Shown one piece after another: positions 26,101 to 36,369 of a stretch of DNA of 64,000 bases (positions within the stretch are counted from its first letter, which is position 1; each line of letters starts with the position of its first letter). A program made the translations under genes and the position numbers. A model generated the notes under the pieces. The model was given only the letters and a program-made list of their open reading frames with translations, was not told the DNA's origin and did not search any database. This stretch comes from Tricholoma matsutake (Eukaryota > Basidiomycota > Agaricomycetes > Agaricales > Tricholomataceae): NCBI GenBank assembly GCA_026075535.2, contig AP026550.1, positions 5,704,001-5,768,000 of the forward strand. Direction: 5' to 3'.

Positions 26101-27907
26101 ACCCAAGACACAACCTACTTGTATCCGAAAACCCTCGCAGTATGTCAGGGATGTGCAATCCGGAAAAGGATCCGCCCAGGGTTTGAAGAATCAGCCTGTT
26201 TTCCCCCAGGGTATGCCTGTACCTGAAGTGAGGATTGAGGAAGTGGGTGGCGACCCTGAGAATGAGAATGTTGAGGCTGAGCTCATGGAGGAAATCCCTG
26301 GTGTTGCAATGGCAGCAAAGATGGCAGAGGCACATGGGCTAGAACCTCAGAACCTGAAGGAGGCAATGAGGAGTCCTGACTGGCTGAGGTGGCAGGAGGC
26401 AATGGTGGAGGAAAAGACAGCCCTAGAGAAGTTCGGCACCTGGAGACTCGAGAAACCACCTCCAAACATGAATATCGTCGGATGTCGTTGGATGTTCATC
26501 ATGAAGCGCAATGCATCAGGTGCAATCGTGCATTACCATGCACGCCTAGTTGCCCAGGGTTTTTCGCAAGTTTCTGGCATCAATTTTTTTGAGACATATG
26601 CTCCTGTAGCAAAAATGGTATCGATGTGCACATTATTAGCAATGTCCACACGCTATGACTTTGAAATCCACCGGATTGATATCAAAAGCACCTATTTGAA
26701 CGGTGAATTCAAAGAAGGAGAAATCATCTATATGCGCTTACCCCCTGGTATCCACCTCATGGATGACAAATCACTTGTATGCCATCTACTCAAACCTCTC
26801 TATGGTTTGCGCCAGAGTGGTCGTCATTGGTACCGAAAATTTGCGAGTGTGCTGATGGGGCCATTGTGAATGAAGAAGTGCGAGGTAGATCAAGCAGTGT
26901 TCTATCATGTGGAGGAAGAGAAATTGATGGTGTTGGCTGTGCATGTGGATGACTGTTCAGTGATGGCATCGTCAGTTGAGCTGGAAAAAGAAATCAAGAC
27001 CAAACTATGCAGAGTCTTTGAGATTTCTGACCTTGGAGAGATTAACTGGATTTTAGGGATTGCAGTCAAGCGTGATCATGGGGCTCAAACCATAGCTCTA
27101 TCTCAAAAGTCCTATATCACCTCCATGCTTGGTCAGTATGGGTTCGAAAATTTGAAACCCATCGCTATGCCAATGGATCCCAGCACACATCTATCAACCT
27201 CACAAAGTCCAAAAACAGCACAAGAATTTGCTGAAATGAAGAACAAGCCGTATCGAGAGGCAGTCGGTTCTTTGATGTACGCGTCACTGGGTACGCGACC
27301 AGACATTACCTATGCAGTGGGTATACTGTCTAGATTTGTTCAAAACCCGGGATTACCCCACTGGAACGCCGTGAAATGAGTTTTTGCTTATCTTGCAGGG
27401 ACCATCGACTTGTAGTTGATGTTTGGCATTGCCTCGATGGAGTTAGAGGGCTATTCGGACACAGATGGTTCTATGCACGAGGACAGGAAAGCGATCTCAG
27501 GGTATGAATTCTTGCTGGACGGGGGAGCGGTTTCTTGGAGTTCAAAGAAACAGGAGATTATTGCGCTGTCGACGACGGAGGCGGAATATGTGGCGGCAAC
27601 GCAAGCGACGAAGGAAGCAATTTGGCTCCAATCATTGCTTGGCGAAACATTCGGGAAATTCACCGGTCCGACGACTCTCTACGGAGACAATCAATCGGTG
27701 ATCGCCCTGACACGCGATCATCAGTACCATGCTCGCACAAAACACATCGACATACGTTTCCACTTCATCCGTTGGATCGTTGCCGAGGGAAAAATCAAGT
27801 TGGTCTATTGTCCAACCGAAGATATGATTGCCGATACTCTTACGAAGGCACTTCCGAGCCCGAAAGTCAAGCACTTTGCCGCCGCACTTGGATTACGCAA
27901 AGATTGA
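23147..27907 (+). pseudogene. Copia-1 Gag-Pol polyprotein, broken by in-frame stops
   Basis: One frame of about 1,586 codons with no frameshift. Gag is at the start (MTSTTTPISMSDFVTAVKKL), with a UBN2-like helical core and zinc knuckle CWNCGGKGHKQDKC near 23974. Protease is DLYDSGASHHMTP near 24711. The integrase has HRCMGHIAP near 25117, SDLWGP, HSDRGGEY and TPEENGISERLN near 25587. The RT has GCRWMFIMKRNASGAIVHYH, ARLVAQGFSQ, HRIDIKSTYLNGEF and HVDDCSVMAS near 26946. RNase H has YSDTDGSMHEDRKAISGYEF and STTEAEYVAATQATKEAIW, ending with TKHIDIRFHFIR and ADTLTKAL. Stops: TGA at 25055, 25355, 26867 and 27377, and TAG at 27413. The TGA codons sit where Arg is expected. CpG density is low in gag and high in the last 490 bases. 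Confidence 0.95.
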
Positions 27908-27914
27908 GGGGGAG
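27906..27914 (+). promoter_or_regulatory. Copia-1 polypurine tract
   Basis: GAGGGGGAG lies between the pol stop codon and the TGTTGG start of the 3' LTR. This is the position and composition expected for the plus-strand DNA primer of a retrotransposon. Confidence 0.75.
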
Positions 27915-28220
27915 TGTTGGAGCATGCAATCTATGGTACCAAGTTTGTCGTTGATCCATCTATTTTTAGTACTTACGATCACTTCCGTTGCCGTGACCGC
28001 CGTGTATCTGCCTCACTTATACTTGTATCGATTACGGATACATGCCTCAGACTTTCTACTCGTTGAGTGTAGAGCTGAGGCAAGTATCTTTCTTGTATGT
28101 ACCAATAGCCATTGTACTTACCATTACCTGTAGCCGTATACTTTACAGGTAATAATAGACTTTCTACTCGTTGAGTGTAGAGCTGAGCCGTATACTTTAC
28201 AGCTCGTTATCACTCTTATA
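27915..28220 (+). repeat. Copia-1 3' LTR
   Basis: Same 306-base length as the 5' LTR, beginning TGTTGGAGC and ending CTCTTATA, followed directly by the CAAAA target duplication. It keeps CpG at ten sites where the 5' copy has TpG or CpA, and has lost one that the 5' copy keeps. Confidence 0.95.
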
Positions 28221-28225
28221 CAAAA

Positions 28226-29505
28226 TAGTGTTCCCCCACCCGGTTACAATCTGTGAGAAAGTCTCTTAGTGATGCATGATATGGGTGAACAGACTCCTGA
28301 TCAGTATCAGGAACCACAAAAACAGAATGGCATCCATGCAATGCTAGGTGAATAAGGCCAGGTTGTAGCTGTAGGAGCTGTCCCAGTGCACTGATGGTAA
28401 GAGAGTGTCAAAGGTATATGATGGTACCAAACACTCATTCCGAGAACTTGAACTTTAGAGCCGCAGATAGAACCTGATTATAGAGAGGATCAACACCACT
28501 ATGTGTCATCATGGCTGTCTGGAGTCTTTCTTGTGGATGGTCTGTCTCATCAGCTATGAATTTGACAAGTGTCGACACATAGATGAATAAACCATCTGAT
28601 TGGTGGACCAGCCTGTCGAGTTCTTCATCTGATGGCCAAGGACGTGCCACGTATCGCATAACATCATTCTGCTCACGTATTTCTGCAAGATGCCGTTTTA
28701 AGTATTTCCGAACATCAGTGTGAGCATGGAAGTCGCGAAGCGAGAGAAAATAAGTATTCCGTTTGACCCAGGAGGTTTCAAACATTTGTCGGATATGATG
28801 CTCAGGCCGGCTGGTAAAGAGGAATTGAAAGGGGAGGTGATTTGTGGCGTCAACAAGAAGCCGGATGAGCTCCTGTATAAGGTCATTGTCACAACTCTCA
28901 TCGAGACCATCGATAACGACAATCTTAGGTTGGATGTGTCCTGGAATGGTAAAGAAGGGATGGATGATGAGCTTTTCGATCTGATCGCGCAAACCCAGAT
29001 GAGGAGCAGAGGGATTGTGAGCTAAAGCATGCTGCATTGATGGTTGTATCGCAGGAACAGATTCAGCAAGCTGGTATGCAAACGATGGGACAAATTTGGT
29101 TGTATCACTGCGATCGTGCTTGCCTCTTGAGAAGAAAAAACTGAAGGCAAGCCGATTATCATCGTCACACTGTTTTGCGATGGTATGTGCGATTGTAGAC
29201 TTTCCCGAGCCAGCAGGTCCCTCAAGCCAGCACACCGGATAGCCGGTATTTTCCCCGCACCATGCCAATATCTTTCTTAAGACATCCTCCCGTGTGCCCT
29301 CTTGACAAATAGATGCATGCTCCGATTCACGTTCCCTAGAGTTATATGCAGCATTGAGGGCCGTGTGTTCCTTCAAGATGTCAAAAATGGACACTAATTC
29401 CAAATGATGTCAGAAAGATAAGTGCTCATATGAGGTAGTACTGCTATTCGCGTAGTTGATCTGGATATCCCTCCCGACGCCGATGAACTCACCCCCTGAC
29501 ACATG
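28226..29505 (-). pseudogene. NACHT (STAND) NTPase gene, 5' half, disrupted by Copia-1
   Basis: NACHT P-loop NTPases act as fungal intracellular receptors, many in non-self recognition or regulated death. A short exon (GGEFIGVGRDIQINYANS, about 29442-29500) is joined by an intron at 29394-29441 to the main exon. That exon shows SIFDILKEHTALNAAYNSRE, Walker A CWLEGPAGSGKSTIAHTIAK, sensor text SFFFSRGKHDRSDTTKFVPS, Walker B KIVVIDGLDESC, FLFTSRPEHHIR and SDGLFIYVSTLVKFI. Two TGA stops at 28435-28437 and 28408-28410 sit at expected Arg codons. The frame then runs on (TISALGQLLQLQPG, HPYHASLRDFLTD) into the Copia-1 edge, continuing at 22728. The N-terminal effector domain is not identified. A start codon could not be fixed. 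Confidence 0.85.
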
Positions 29506-32500
29506 CACTCCCCTGGCCCGATTGAAAAAATTCATTCTGGACGGGAAAATGAAGTCAGTCTCACTACTTCTCTAGGGTATAAGCTGGCAAGCTACGTTGA
29601 TTTGACGGTACTTGGTGAGATCGTAACGTTACTGTGTCACTCCTTCGTGACTCCTCTCAGTAAGTACAAGCGCCAGCCTGAACAAACAGAATGGCTCGAT
29701 CGAGCCCTCCTAAATCACCAACCCCACTGCCGTATTCCACCCTTTCCTTTCACTGTGCTCACCACGCTGTGGATGTTGGGTCTGGGAACAGGTCTGGCAC
29801 CGTTGCTTTTTCCGCGTCTCAGTTGTGCTGTCGACATGCTAGGCTACCAGAACCAACATTGCTTACTGGTCATGGATTTTTTCAGGCAAAAATACCAACA
29901 AGAGCATGACCAAATCTGCCGTCGCCACCACAGCATTCAAACCAGGTGCCAAAGCGACGAAAGGTATAAGAACTGATACGTCAGTTCTCGACTTCATTTG
30001 TCGCTCGACCCTCCCAAATACCCTGTTTTGTGCGATCTTCCATCCACTTCTCGTCCCACCCAACACCCAACATGCTCCTCATTCTCTCCCATCTCTCCAT
30101 TACCTTTTTTGCCCCTACCTGGGTCCAATTCTGGATGGCTTCAAATCCTCAGCAAACATGAGTATCACTCAGAAACCCTTCACAGCTAATGCACTCAAAA
30201 TTATTTAGATGCAACCCCCTGCCGATTTCATCCTGCAAGTTGTCAAAGTACAGAATCCAAAGAGTATACACATTCGGAACCCCAAAAGGAAAAGGTAAAT
30301 TGCCGACAATAATAAAAGTGTCTCTCGCCGTCAATGCATTCTGCCAGTGTCGTCCTCTCTCCCCTTCAACAAGCTTCAACCTTGGTTCCACCCATGCCGC
30401 TTCCAATTCCCTCTCCCCCTTGTGTTGTCACGTTCGTCACGGCCGCGGCAGTTCTGGTACCACGCTTCGTGGCAAATCTCCAGGTCGTACATGTATACCG
30501 TGGCAAACTATACTTAGCATGAGACTCGTGTACCCAGATGTTCTCCCACTGTTTTGAAGGATCCGCAAGCAATTCAATGGTGGAGGAATCCTCGTCAAGA
30601 GCGGCATTCCTTGGAGATTGGAACAGAGATGAGTTAAAGGCTGAACCAAGCATGCATTGGCATTGTTGCGTGAGTCCTGTAGTGTCGATGTGAGGGACCT
30701 GTGCGCATGGTTGGAAAATGTGTAGAACAGGTCGTATATGTTCTTAAGCGCTTTATCGGCCATCGTTTTTTTGAAGCGTTGAATGTGGCTTGCAAACAGG
30801 ATGCTTTGCAGTTAAAAGAATTAGCGGGAGAGGAAGGAGAGAAAATGGAACAACGCTAGGACCGTAGGACGCACGAACGTTCTCATTTGGCAGGTAAGTA
30901 GCCTTGGTCATCAAGGAAACGAGAGTATGTTTTCGGGATAAGGAATACTGAGTTGGAAGAATCAAGACATCGCTGGACAGTGTCACGAAGGTTGGAGCGC
31001 GAGGAAAAACGGTGCCACTGATATCCTAACGTCAGGTCCAGCTCGACACCAGGACTAAGTATATCCTGGCTCCAGACAGCAGACAAAGGAGCGCATGTCT
31101 TGTTCTTCCGGCGTACGCCGAAGAACATCCAACAACTCTTGTAGAATCAACACAAGGACAGCCGCCTTGATGTAAAATCTCGGTTCAGCATAGGTGTTGT
31201 ACTCTGATTGCATCATGAAGTCACCTTTATAAATGGCAATGTATGAGCTTGACTGTTGCTCAACTTTACGCGCACAGCAGACCCCGAGTTTCTTTCTTTC
31301 TTATCGCACCTGCATTCGACCATCTATCAAGAGAGACAATGGTTCGCCACATAGAGGAGTACGTCTTGTGATAAGCTTTCGAACTACTCCGTGACTAGCA
31401 CGCTAATTCTGTCCGCACCTTGAAGGCGCATACTAAGCGGCATCCTTCTCCTACAGTAAAAGATACTACCCAGAAAAGGTATAATGGTGAGATGTTAGGC
31501 AATGAGGTTTGTTCCTCTCGCGACAACCGAGCGTCGGACTGAAAATGGATGCAGATGTTGTCCAAAACAACCAAGCACAAGAAATCGAATCGACGGTTTA
31601 AAAATAGAGAGTATTCTCCTTACGCAGGCAGCCCTGGCTCTCTAGTCTACACATCGCAGACAGTCTGTGATTTTGCAAGATTGCAAACACTGCCAAATTT
31701 GGTGGCACTGGGGGAGTAACCCATTTTTGTGTCCGAAGATAGGATGAATAGGATAGATTTACCAGCGCGGTCCCGTAAAGGAAAAGCCCTCGTACTACAC
31801 ACATTCTCAGTATGCCTCAAACAATCAGAAGAAAAAAAGGAATATTATATATCAGTACATTTTAGTATAGAAGTGGCAAGAAATACTGAAACGAACAGAA
31901 GTGTGTAAGATATATCATCGCGGTTGAGGAACCGCTCCCTATTCCCACTGTCCCAGCCAAGGAGAAATGAGCTATTTATGAGTTATGTCACACTGTCACA
32001 GGCCCTGTTTGGCAATGCCTTCCTGCTCGATCAAAACTACAAGTCGAGATCGTAGCTTCTAATATTAACTGTCTATGCCAAGGTCGATTCATCTTGTCTA
32101 CTCTCTTACGGGCCTAGACCTTTTGATATGGTTTTCCTAGAACATGCGTGGACGACGAAGGCTCCTCGCAAAAGGGACATGAGGTACCGCTTAAACCATC
32201 CACTTCAGCCATTTTTTGTAATTGTGATCTTGTCCCGGAAGCGCCAGTCACAGAAAAAACTCGGAACAGACTCGTAGAACACCGACTGGAAAAGGAGAAG
32301 GAACGGATCCAGAAGTTGGAGTTTCAGGAGGGAAATTTTGTCGCATTTGGAGAATGCGAATTACTGTGTATTAGTGATCGATCTCAAAGATCGTGATCGG
32401 CGAGCTCCAGATTTTGAAGACCTCTCTTCTAGCCGCGTCCTAGGCGATGTCTTCGACTCTTGGCGATATCGGGTTTGGGCGGTATAAAATCTCGCATGCT

Positions 32501-32537
32501 ATGGACTGCTTCAGGTTCGCGTCTATCACTTCTCTCA
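29506..32537. other. Gene-poor stretch, only doubtful ORFs
   Basis: About 3 kb with no gene I can support. Minus-strand pieces at 30366-30763 (MADKALKNIYDLFYTFSNHA; and, in another frame, TIELLADPSKQWENIWVHES) and at 30883-31128 (ELDLTLGYQWHRFSSRSNLR) look protein-like. They could be decayed upstream exons of the NACHT gene or a separate lost gene. A plus-strand ORF at 32148-32396 with a charged stretch (EHRLEKEKERIQKLEFQEG) is also unassigned. The last 100 bases should contain the promoter of the secreted-protein gene; a GGTATAAAA TATA-like box is at about 32480. Confidence 0.3.
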
Positions 32538-34226
32538 ATGAAATTCAAAGTCTTCGTGATTGCTGCCACCCTCGGGAGTTCAGTTGCCAAACCCATTTTC
32601 GGTCCTGGAGATGCTGGCCGACTTGAAGTACGTGTGTCGTCGTTTGCATGGTATTAATATTTATTGTTCACATAGTTGAGAGCTCCGCCCTTTGGAGCCC
32701 CGGATGCGAACCCTCAACCTCCAAAGCCCGTGTACAACCCCAAACCTCCTTCCAATCCGAAGCCTCAAGACCCTTCGTCTAAACCTGGAGACTCCCCGTA
32801 CAAGCCCCCGTCCAAGCCTGGCGCCGAACCTGGGGACTCCTCGTCAAAACCAGACTCCCCATCCAAGCATGGGAACTTTCCGTCAAAACATGCGGATCCC
32901 ATGCACAAGTCTCCCCATAGCGAGGTATGTAATCCGTTTTGTTTCATGCCATCTCATTTCGTGACATTGTCCTAGCTCTCCAGCCCGGAGTCTAGACCTG
33001 ATAATCCGAAACCACCCAGTTCTCCTAAACCAGAGACCCCTAAACCACCGACTATGAAACCAGGTTCTTCTAAATTTCATGGCTCTCCACAAACCCCCAC
33101 CCAACCTCACCAACCTCCGCATTTAAACCACCATGAGCTTCCCAAAGATTCTCATGCTCCTCACTTCGACTCCCCCAAACATCCCGGCTTCCCCAAATCT
33201 CCTGGCTTTCCTAAAGAACCCAAGCCGCCTGGTGCACCGCATGGGCCTTCCAAACCTCCTCATAGTCAGCCTGAGCCTCCTCATATGCCTCCCATGCATC
33301 CTCATGGGCCTACTAAGCCTTCTCATGAGCCTCATGTGCCTCTTTACGGGCCTTTTAAGCCTCCTCATGAGCCTGCTCATCGTCCTGATGGGTCTCCTAA
33401 GTCTCCTCATGAGCCTCCCGGGCTTCACAAACCTCCTCATGTGCCTCCTCAGAAATCTCCCGTGGGTCCTCACCAACCTCATGATTTCCCCAAGCCGCCT
33501 CACACACCTCCTAAACCTCATCAACCTCACCAACCACTTCATGACCAACCTAAACCCCCTCACAACAATCCCACTTCTCTTCACGGTCCTACCAAGCCTC
33601 CTTATAAAGGGCCTTCTCATGACGTTGAGCCTCCCAAACAAAAACACCAGGGGCCTTCTGACGGACCTTCCAGGCCGCCTTCTGGTCCTCCTAAGCCACC
33701 TCTTCATGGCTCTCTTCGCGGACCTCCCAAGTCGCCTGTTGAGCCTTCCGAACCTCATCGCGGGTCGTTTGATGGTTCTCCTAAACCCCCTGAATACGGT
33801 CCGGTACCTTACCGCCACATCATGAAACCGCCTTCCTCCAATCCTTCTAATTGTCCCAACCGGAAGCTGGCAGTGCCGTTCCGAAGGCCTCCCCGCCCGA
33901 TGCTCTCTAGACCCTCTGGCAACATCGGCTTCTTCTATCGAACCGAGCAACCTGGAACTATCCCGCTCTACGAGTTCTTTAATCCCAGGATGAGCGACCA
34001 TTTCTACTCTATCCGTGCAGGAGAGAAGAGGTACGGATACGAGTCGCGTGGAGTAATAGGGTTTGTGTTCCCCAAGGCGATGTGTGGCAGCACTCCCCTC
34101 TACCGCTTGTTCAACAAGACGAAGAAGATCTACTTCTTCACTACATCTGCAAGCAAGAGGGCTATGGCTGTCAGGAGTGGTTACAAGAACGAGGGCACCG
34201 CGGGTTACATGTATTCCAAGGCTTGA
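32538..34226 (+). CDS. Secreted proline/histidine-rich protein with C-terminal DUF5648-type domain
   Basis: The start ATG at 32538 gives MKFKVFVIAATLGSSVAKPI, a signal peptide with likely cleavage near residues 17-18. About 380 residues of low-complexity Pro/His/Lys/Ser sequence follow (units such as KPPHEP, PKPPH, HGPTKPSHEP). The C-terminal domain has two repeats of a lectin-like pattern: GFFYRTEQPGTIPLYEFFNP then DHFYSIRAGEKRYGYESRG, and STPLYRLFNKTKKIYFFTTS then GYKNEGTAGYMYSKA. This PLYR.FN..DHFYT...GY..EG.AGY design is the domain I know as DUF5648, often found on fungal and bacterial secreted proteins. Introns are at 32628-32675 and 32925-32975. The TGA is at 34224-34226. A TATA-like box lies about 55 bases upstream. 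A cell-wall or surface-binding role is only a guess. Confidence 0.88.
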
Positions 34227-34714
34227 AAACCAAAACGTAACGTCTTGTGATGTGCCTTCGTTGCATCGCCGTTTGTCTTTGCAGGTATTAGGAGGGGGTT
34301 TGCTTCCTTTGCTGTTTTCGGACATCTTCTCGGACTGTATATTAGGTTTCTTTTTCTGGTCGTGCTTTCGTTCGTCCGTCGTGCTTTGTGTCCTTTATCG
34401 TCCATCTTCCTCCCTCCCGTGCGCTTACTATACGACCCAATTCCAACGTATCTCTGCCTACGGACTAAAAGACATTGTATTATATCTGTATTAACACTAT
34501 CTTTGTATTTTTACTTTGGTGGCTCATTGTTCAACGTTCAACCTTCAGTCAGCAGCCGCGCGTGTACACAGCCACATCCGAGGGGGATGCCGAGTTACAT
34601 ACTATATAGGATTTGACCGGAGATTTTGTTCGACGCCGCTTTGTTGACTGTCCCAAAATCCCGTAAAGGAGTCAAAACTCGTGTTTGCCCTGCGGCGACC
34701 ATCCTGGGTGTACT
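34227..34714. other. 3' region and spacer, no gene seen
   Basis: Follows the secreted-protein stop and precedes the next gene. Forward ORFs at 34063-34494 and 34362-34616 overlap the 3' end of the gene or low-complexity T/C-rich sequence and are not supported. Confidence 0.35.
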
Positions 34715-35437
34715 ATGACTTCACAACGCCCACCTCATAAACGCACTTTTTCCTCTCCTACTCAAGACTCTAACATTACAATGCCCCATAACGCTGCTTC
34801 ACGTATAATGAGCTCTGTAAAGCGCTCACTTGCTAATTCATCACCCAAGAAGCGGTGGTCAGATCCTCAGGTGACCAGATTTTTCTTAGTGACGCGTTGC
34901 TCAATGTTTATGATTTTGACGCAGGATGATCCGGCATTTTCATGCTTCAGACAACCTGACCCATCTTTCTCGCGCCCAACGGTTGAACAAATAGCAATGG
35001 GCCTACATGTATCACGCACTCCGCATCTTCGTCCTTTACATTCAGCCCGTCCACTTCACACAAATTTTCACGATGCCCCATCCCGTCGTCCCACCTCACC
35101 ATCCATCCCTCCTCCTACACCTATCAGATCCTCCCTAAAAATGCCCCCAACATCTAATTCGACATCCTCAACAGGCATAGGTCCTGCTCTACCTCTGTTA
35201 CCAGCTTCTGCATCTTCCACCACAGTCGCATCAAATACGCCCGCTACCCCACACTCATCCAACCGCTCGCTGATGTCGCTCAAATTCCGAGTGTCCCGAT
35301 TTCTACCCGGGTTGCGCGCGGCTTCCGCGCCGTCCTCCTTGTATTCATCTCCGCATGACCGCACAGCCGATATTCAAGCGCCGAGGAAGGCGGTCCGGTT
35401 CTCGACGCAGGTCGTTGAAGTGGATGAAGACCGGTAA
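34715..35437 (+). CDS. Hypothetical Ser/Pro-rich protein
   Basis: The start ATG at 34715 gives MTSQRPPHKRTFSSPTQDSN. A 54-base intron at 34871-34924 (GTGACC..ACGCAG) removes MFMILTQ-type text and keeps the frame. The protein of about 222 residues is basic, Ser/Pro-rich and probably disordered, with RTPHLRPLHSARPLHTNF, RSSLKMPPTSNSTSSTGIGP and a basic end QAPRKAVRFSTQVVEVDEDR. The RKAVRFST motif resembles PP1-docking RVxF sites, which is speculative. No membrane segment or signal peptide is seen. I do not recognise a family. Confidence 0.6.
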   Translation: MTSQRPPHKRTFSSPTQDSNITMPHNAASRIMSSVKRSLANSSPKKRWSDPQVTRFFLVTRCSMFMILTQDDPAFSCFRQPDPSFSRPTVEQIAMGLHVSRTPHLRPLHSARPLHTNFHDAPSRRPTSPSIPPPTPIRSSLKMPPTSNSTSSTGIGPALPLLPASASSTTVASNTPATPHSSNRSLMSLKFRVSRFLPGLRAASAPSSLYSSPHDRTADIQAPRKAVRFSTQVVEVDEDR

Positions 35438-36171
35438 CCATTTCCTTGACCGGTGGTATCCATATCATTATTCTTCTGTGGTTTGTTTTAGGTTTTATTT
35501 TATTTCGTAAAGTTCAACACATACGGTAAGCATGATATCTTTTAGATTACTACATTGGTACTACATATTACACTTGCATTTTGTATACGTACGTAGCACT
35601 CTCCATATTGTACCACTTGCATGACTTTTTCTGTTGCATTCTTTTAAATCTTTTTAGATAGTGGATTTGGAGACATTCACACGTAAAGATGTTATCTTAC
35701 CCTACTCGGGAGCAGAACACAGACTGGTATATCCATACAGCAGCGGAGTTCCTCCAGATGCGGCACTAAGTAGGGTGAAGAAAGACGGCCTAATATTCAA
35801 AAGTGGAAGTTCAATGATTCGATACCGGAGGAGGACTGTTCCCGTTGGTGTTTCTACTGAACAGCATGAGAACGTTCGCGGTCAAATGAATAGCCCTTGC
35901 TCCACCGCACTCTCCAGTCCCGTTGCCATCGGTATCGTATACGTAACAGAAACAGGCGATCTTGTCAACATGTCCGGCATGTAAAAATCCTTATAGTGAT
36001 TGCCTGATGCTCAGATTACAAAGATTTCGCTCCTGTCCACACAGAACAATATTAATCTCCTTCAGCACTGCGCCATCAACGCCAACGATGAAAAGAGACT
36101 CAAGACCATCAGTGCCGAGCATAATCTTAATAGAACAAGACTCCTATTCTAGATTTCTGATACTATCATGA
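35438..36171 (+). other. Spacer with one unassigned ORF (35661-35984)
   Basis: The forward frame at 35661-35984 reads LETFTRKDVILPYSGAEHRL, then DAALSRVKKDGLIFKSGSSM and continues about 100 codons. Codon composition is plausible, but there is no recognised domain, no upstream exon I can justify and no clear start. It could be a small gene, a fragment or chance. The rest of the stretch is AT-rich. Confidence 0.2.
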
Positions 36172-36172
36172 G

Positions 36173-36369
36173 TTGGGAGTTTCAAAACTTTTACCAAATC
36201 ATGAATAAAAAAACATCGGAAGCACCTTTTGCCAATCGGACTTTTGGAGTCGACGTGATAATATATGAACTAGCCCCCTGAAGTGTCACTTTAGTATAAA
36301 GTGAGGGGGTGGTTGTGTCGGAAGAAAGTCGAGTGTGCAAGTCCCAAAAATTGGGAGTTTCAAAACTTT
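36173..36369. repeat. 178-bp unit flanked by 19-bp direct repeats, with internal hairpin
   Basis: TTGGGAGTTTCAAAACTTT occurs at 36173-36191 and identically at 36351-36369. Between them lies CACTTTA-gta-TAAAGTG (36287-36303), a perfect 7-bp stem with a 3-base loop, itself bracketed by CCCCCT (36274-36279) and AGGGGG (36304-36309). The identity of the direct repeats suggests slippage, recombination or a small insertion. I know no element of this form. Confidence 0.6.

Larger units (their letters stand above)
22729..28220 (+). mobile_element. Copia-1, complete Ty1/copia retrotransposon
   Basis: Two 306-bp LTRs (22729-23034 and 27915-28220) flank one Gag-Pol frame. The whole is bounded by CAAAA at 22724-22728 and 28221-28225, a perfect 5-bp target duplication. 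The domain order gag, protease, integrase, RT, RNase H defines Ty1/copia. The insertion splits a NACHT gene that runs on the opposite strand. The LTRs differ at 13 sites by my reading, 11 of them CpG-type transitions. The element cannot be autonomous because pol holds five in-frame stops. Confidence 0.95.

Noticed and set aside
28228..28434. Frameshifted end of the NACHT gene after the stop at 28435
   Set aside because: The same frame continues past 28435 and 28408 with NACHT-family text, so these are two CGA to TGA nonsense changes and not a frameshift.
33123..34325. A 400-codon minus-strand ORF across the secreted-protein gene, plus another forward ORF at 33133-33825
   Set aside because: Both are shadows of the Pro/His-rich repeats: CCT/CAT codons read backwards give AGG/ATG (Arg/Met-rich) text. 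They lack domains, while the plus frame has a signal peptide, introns and a recognisable C-terminal domain.
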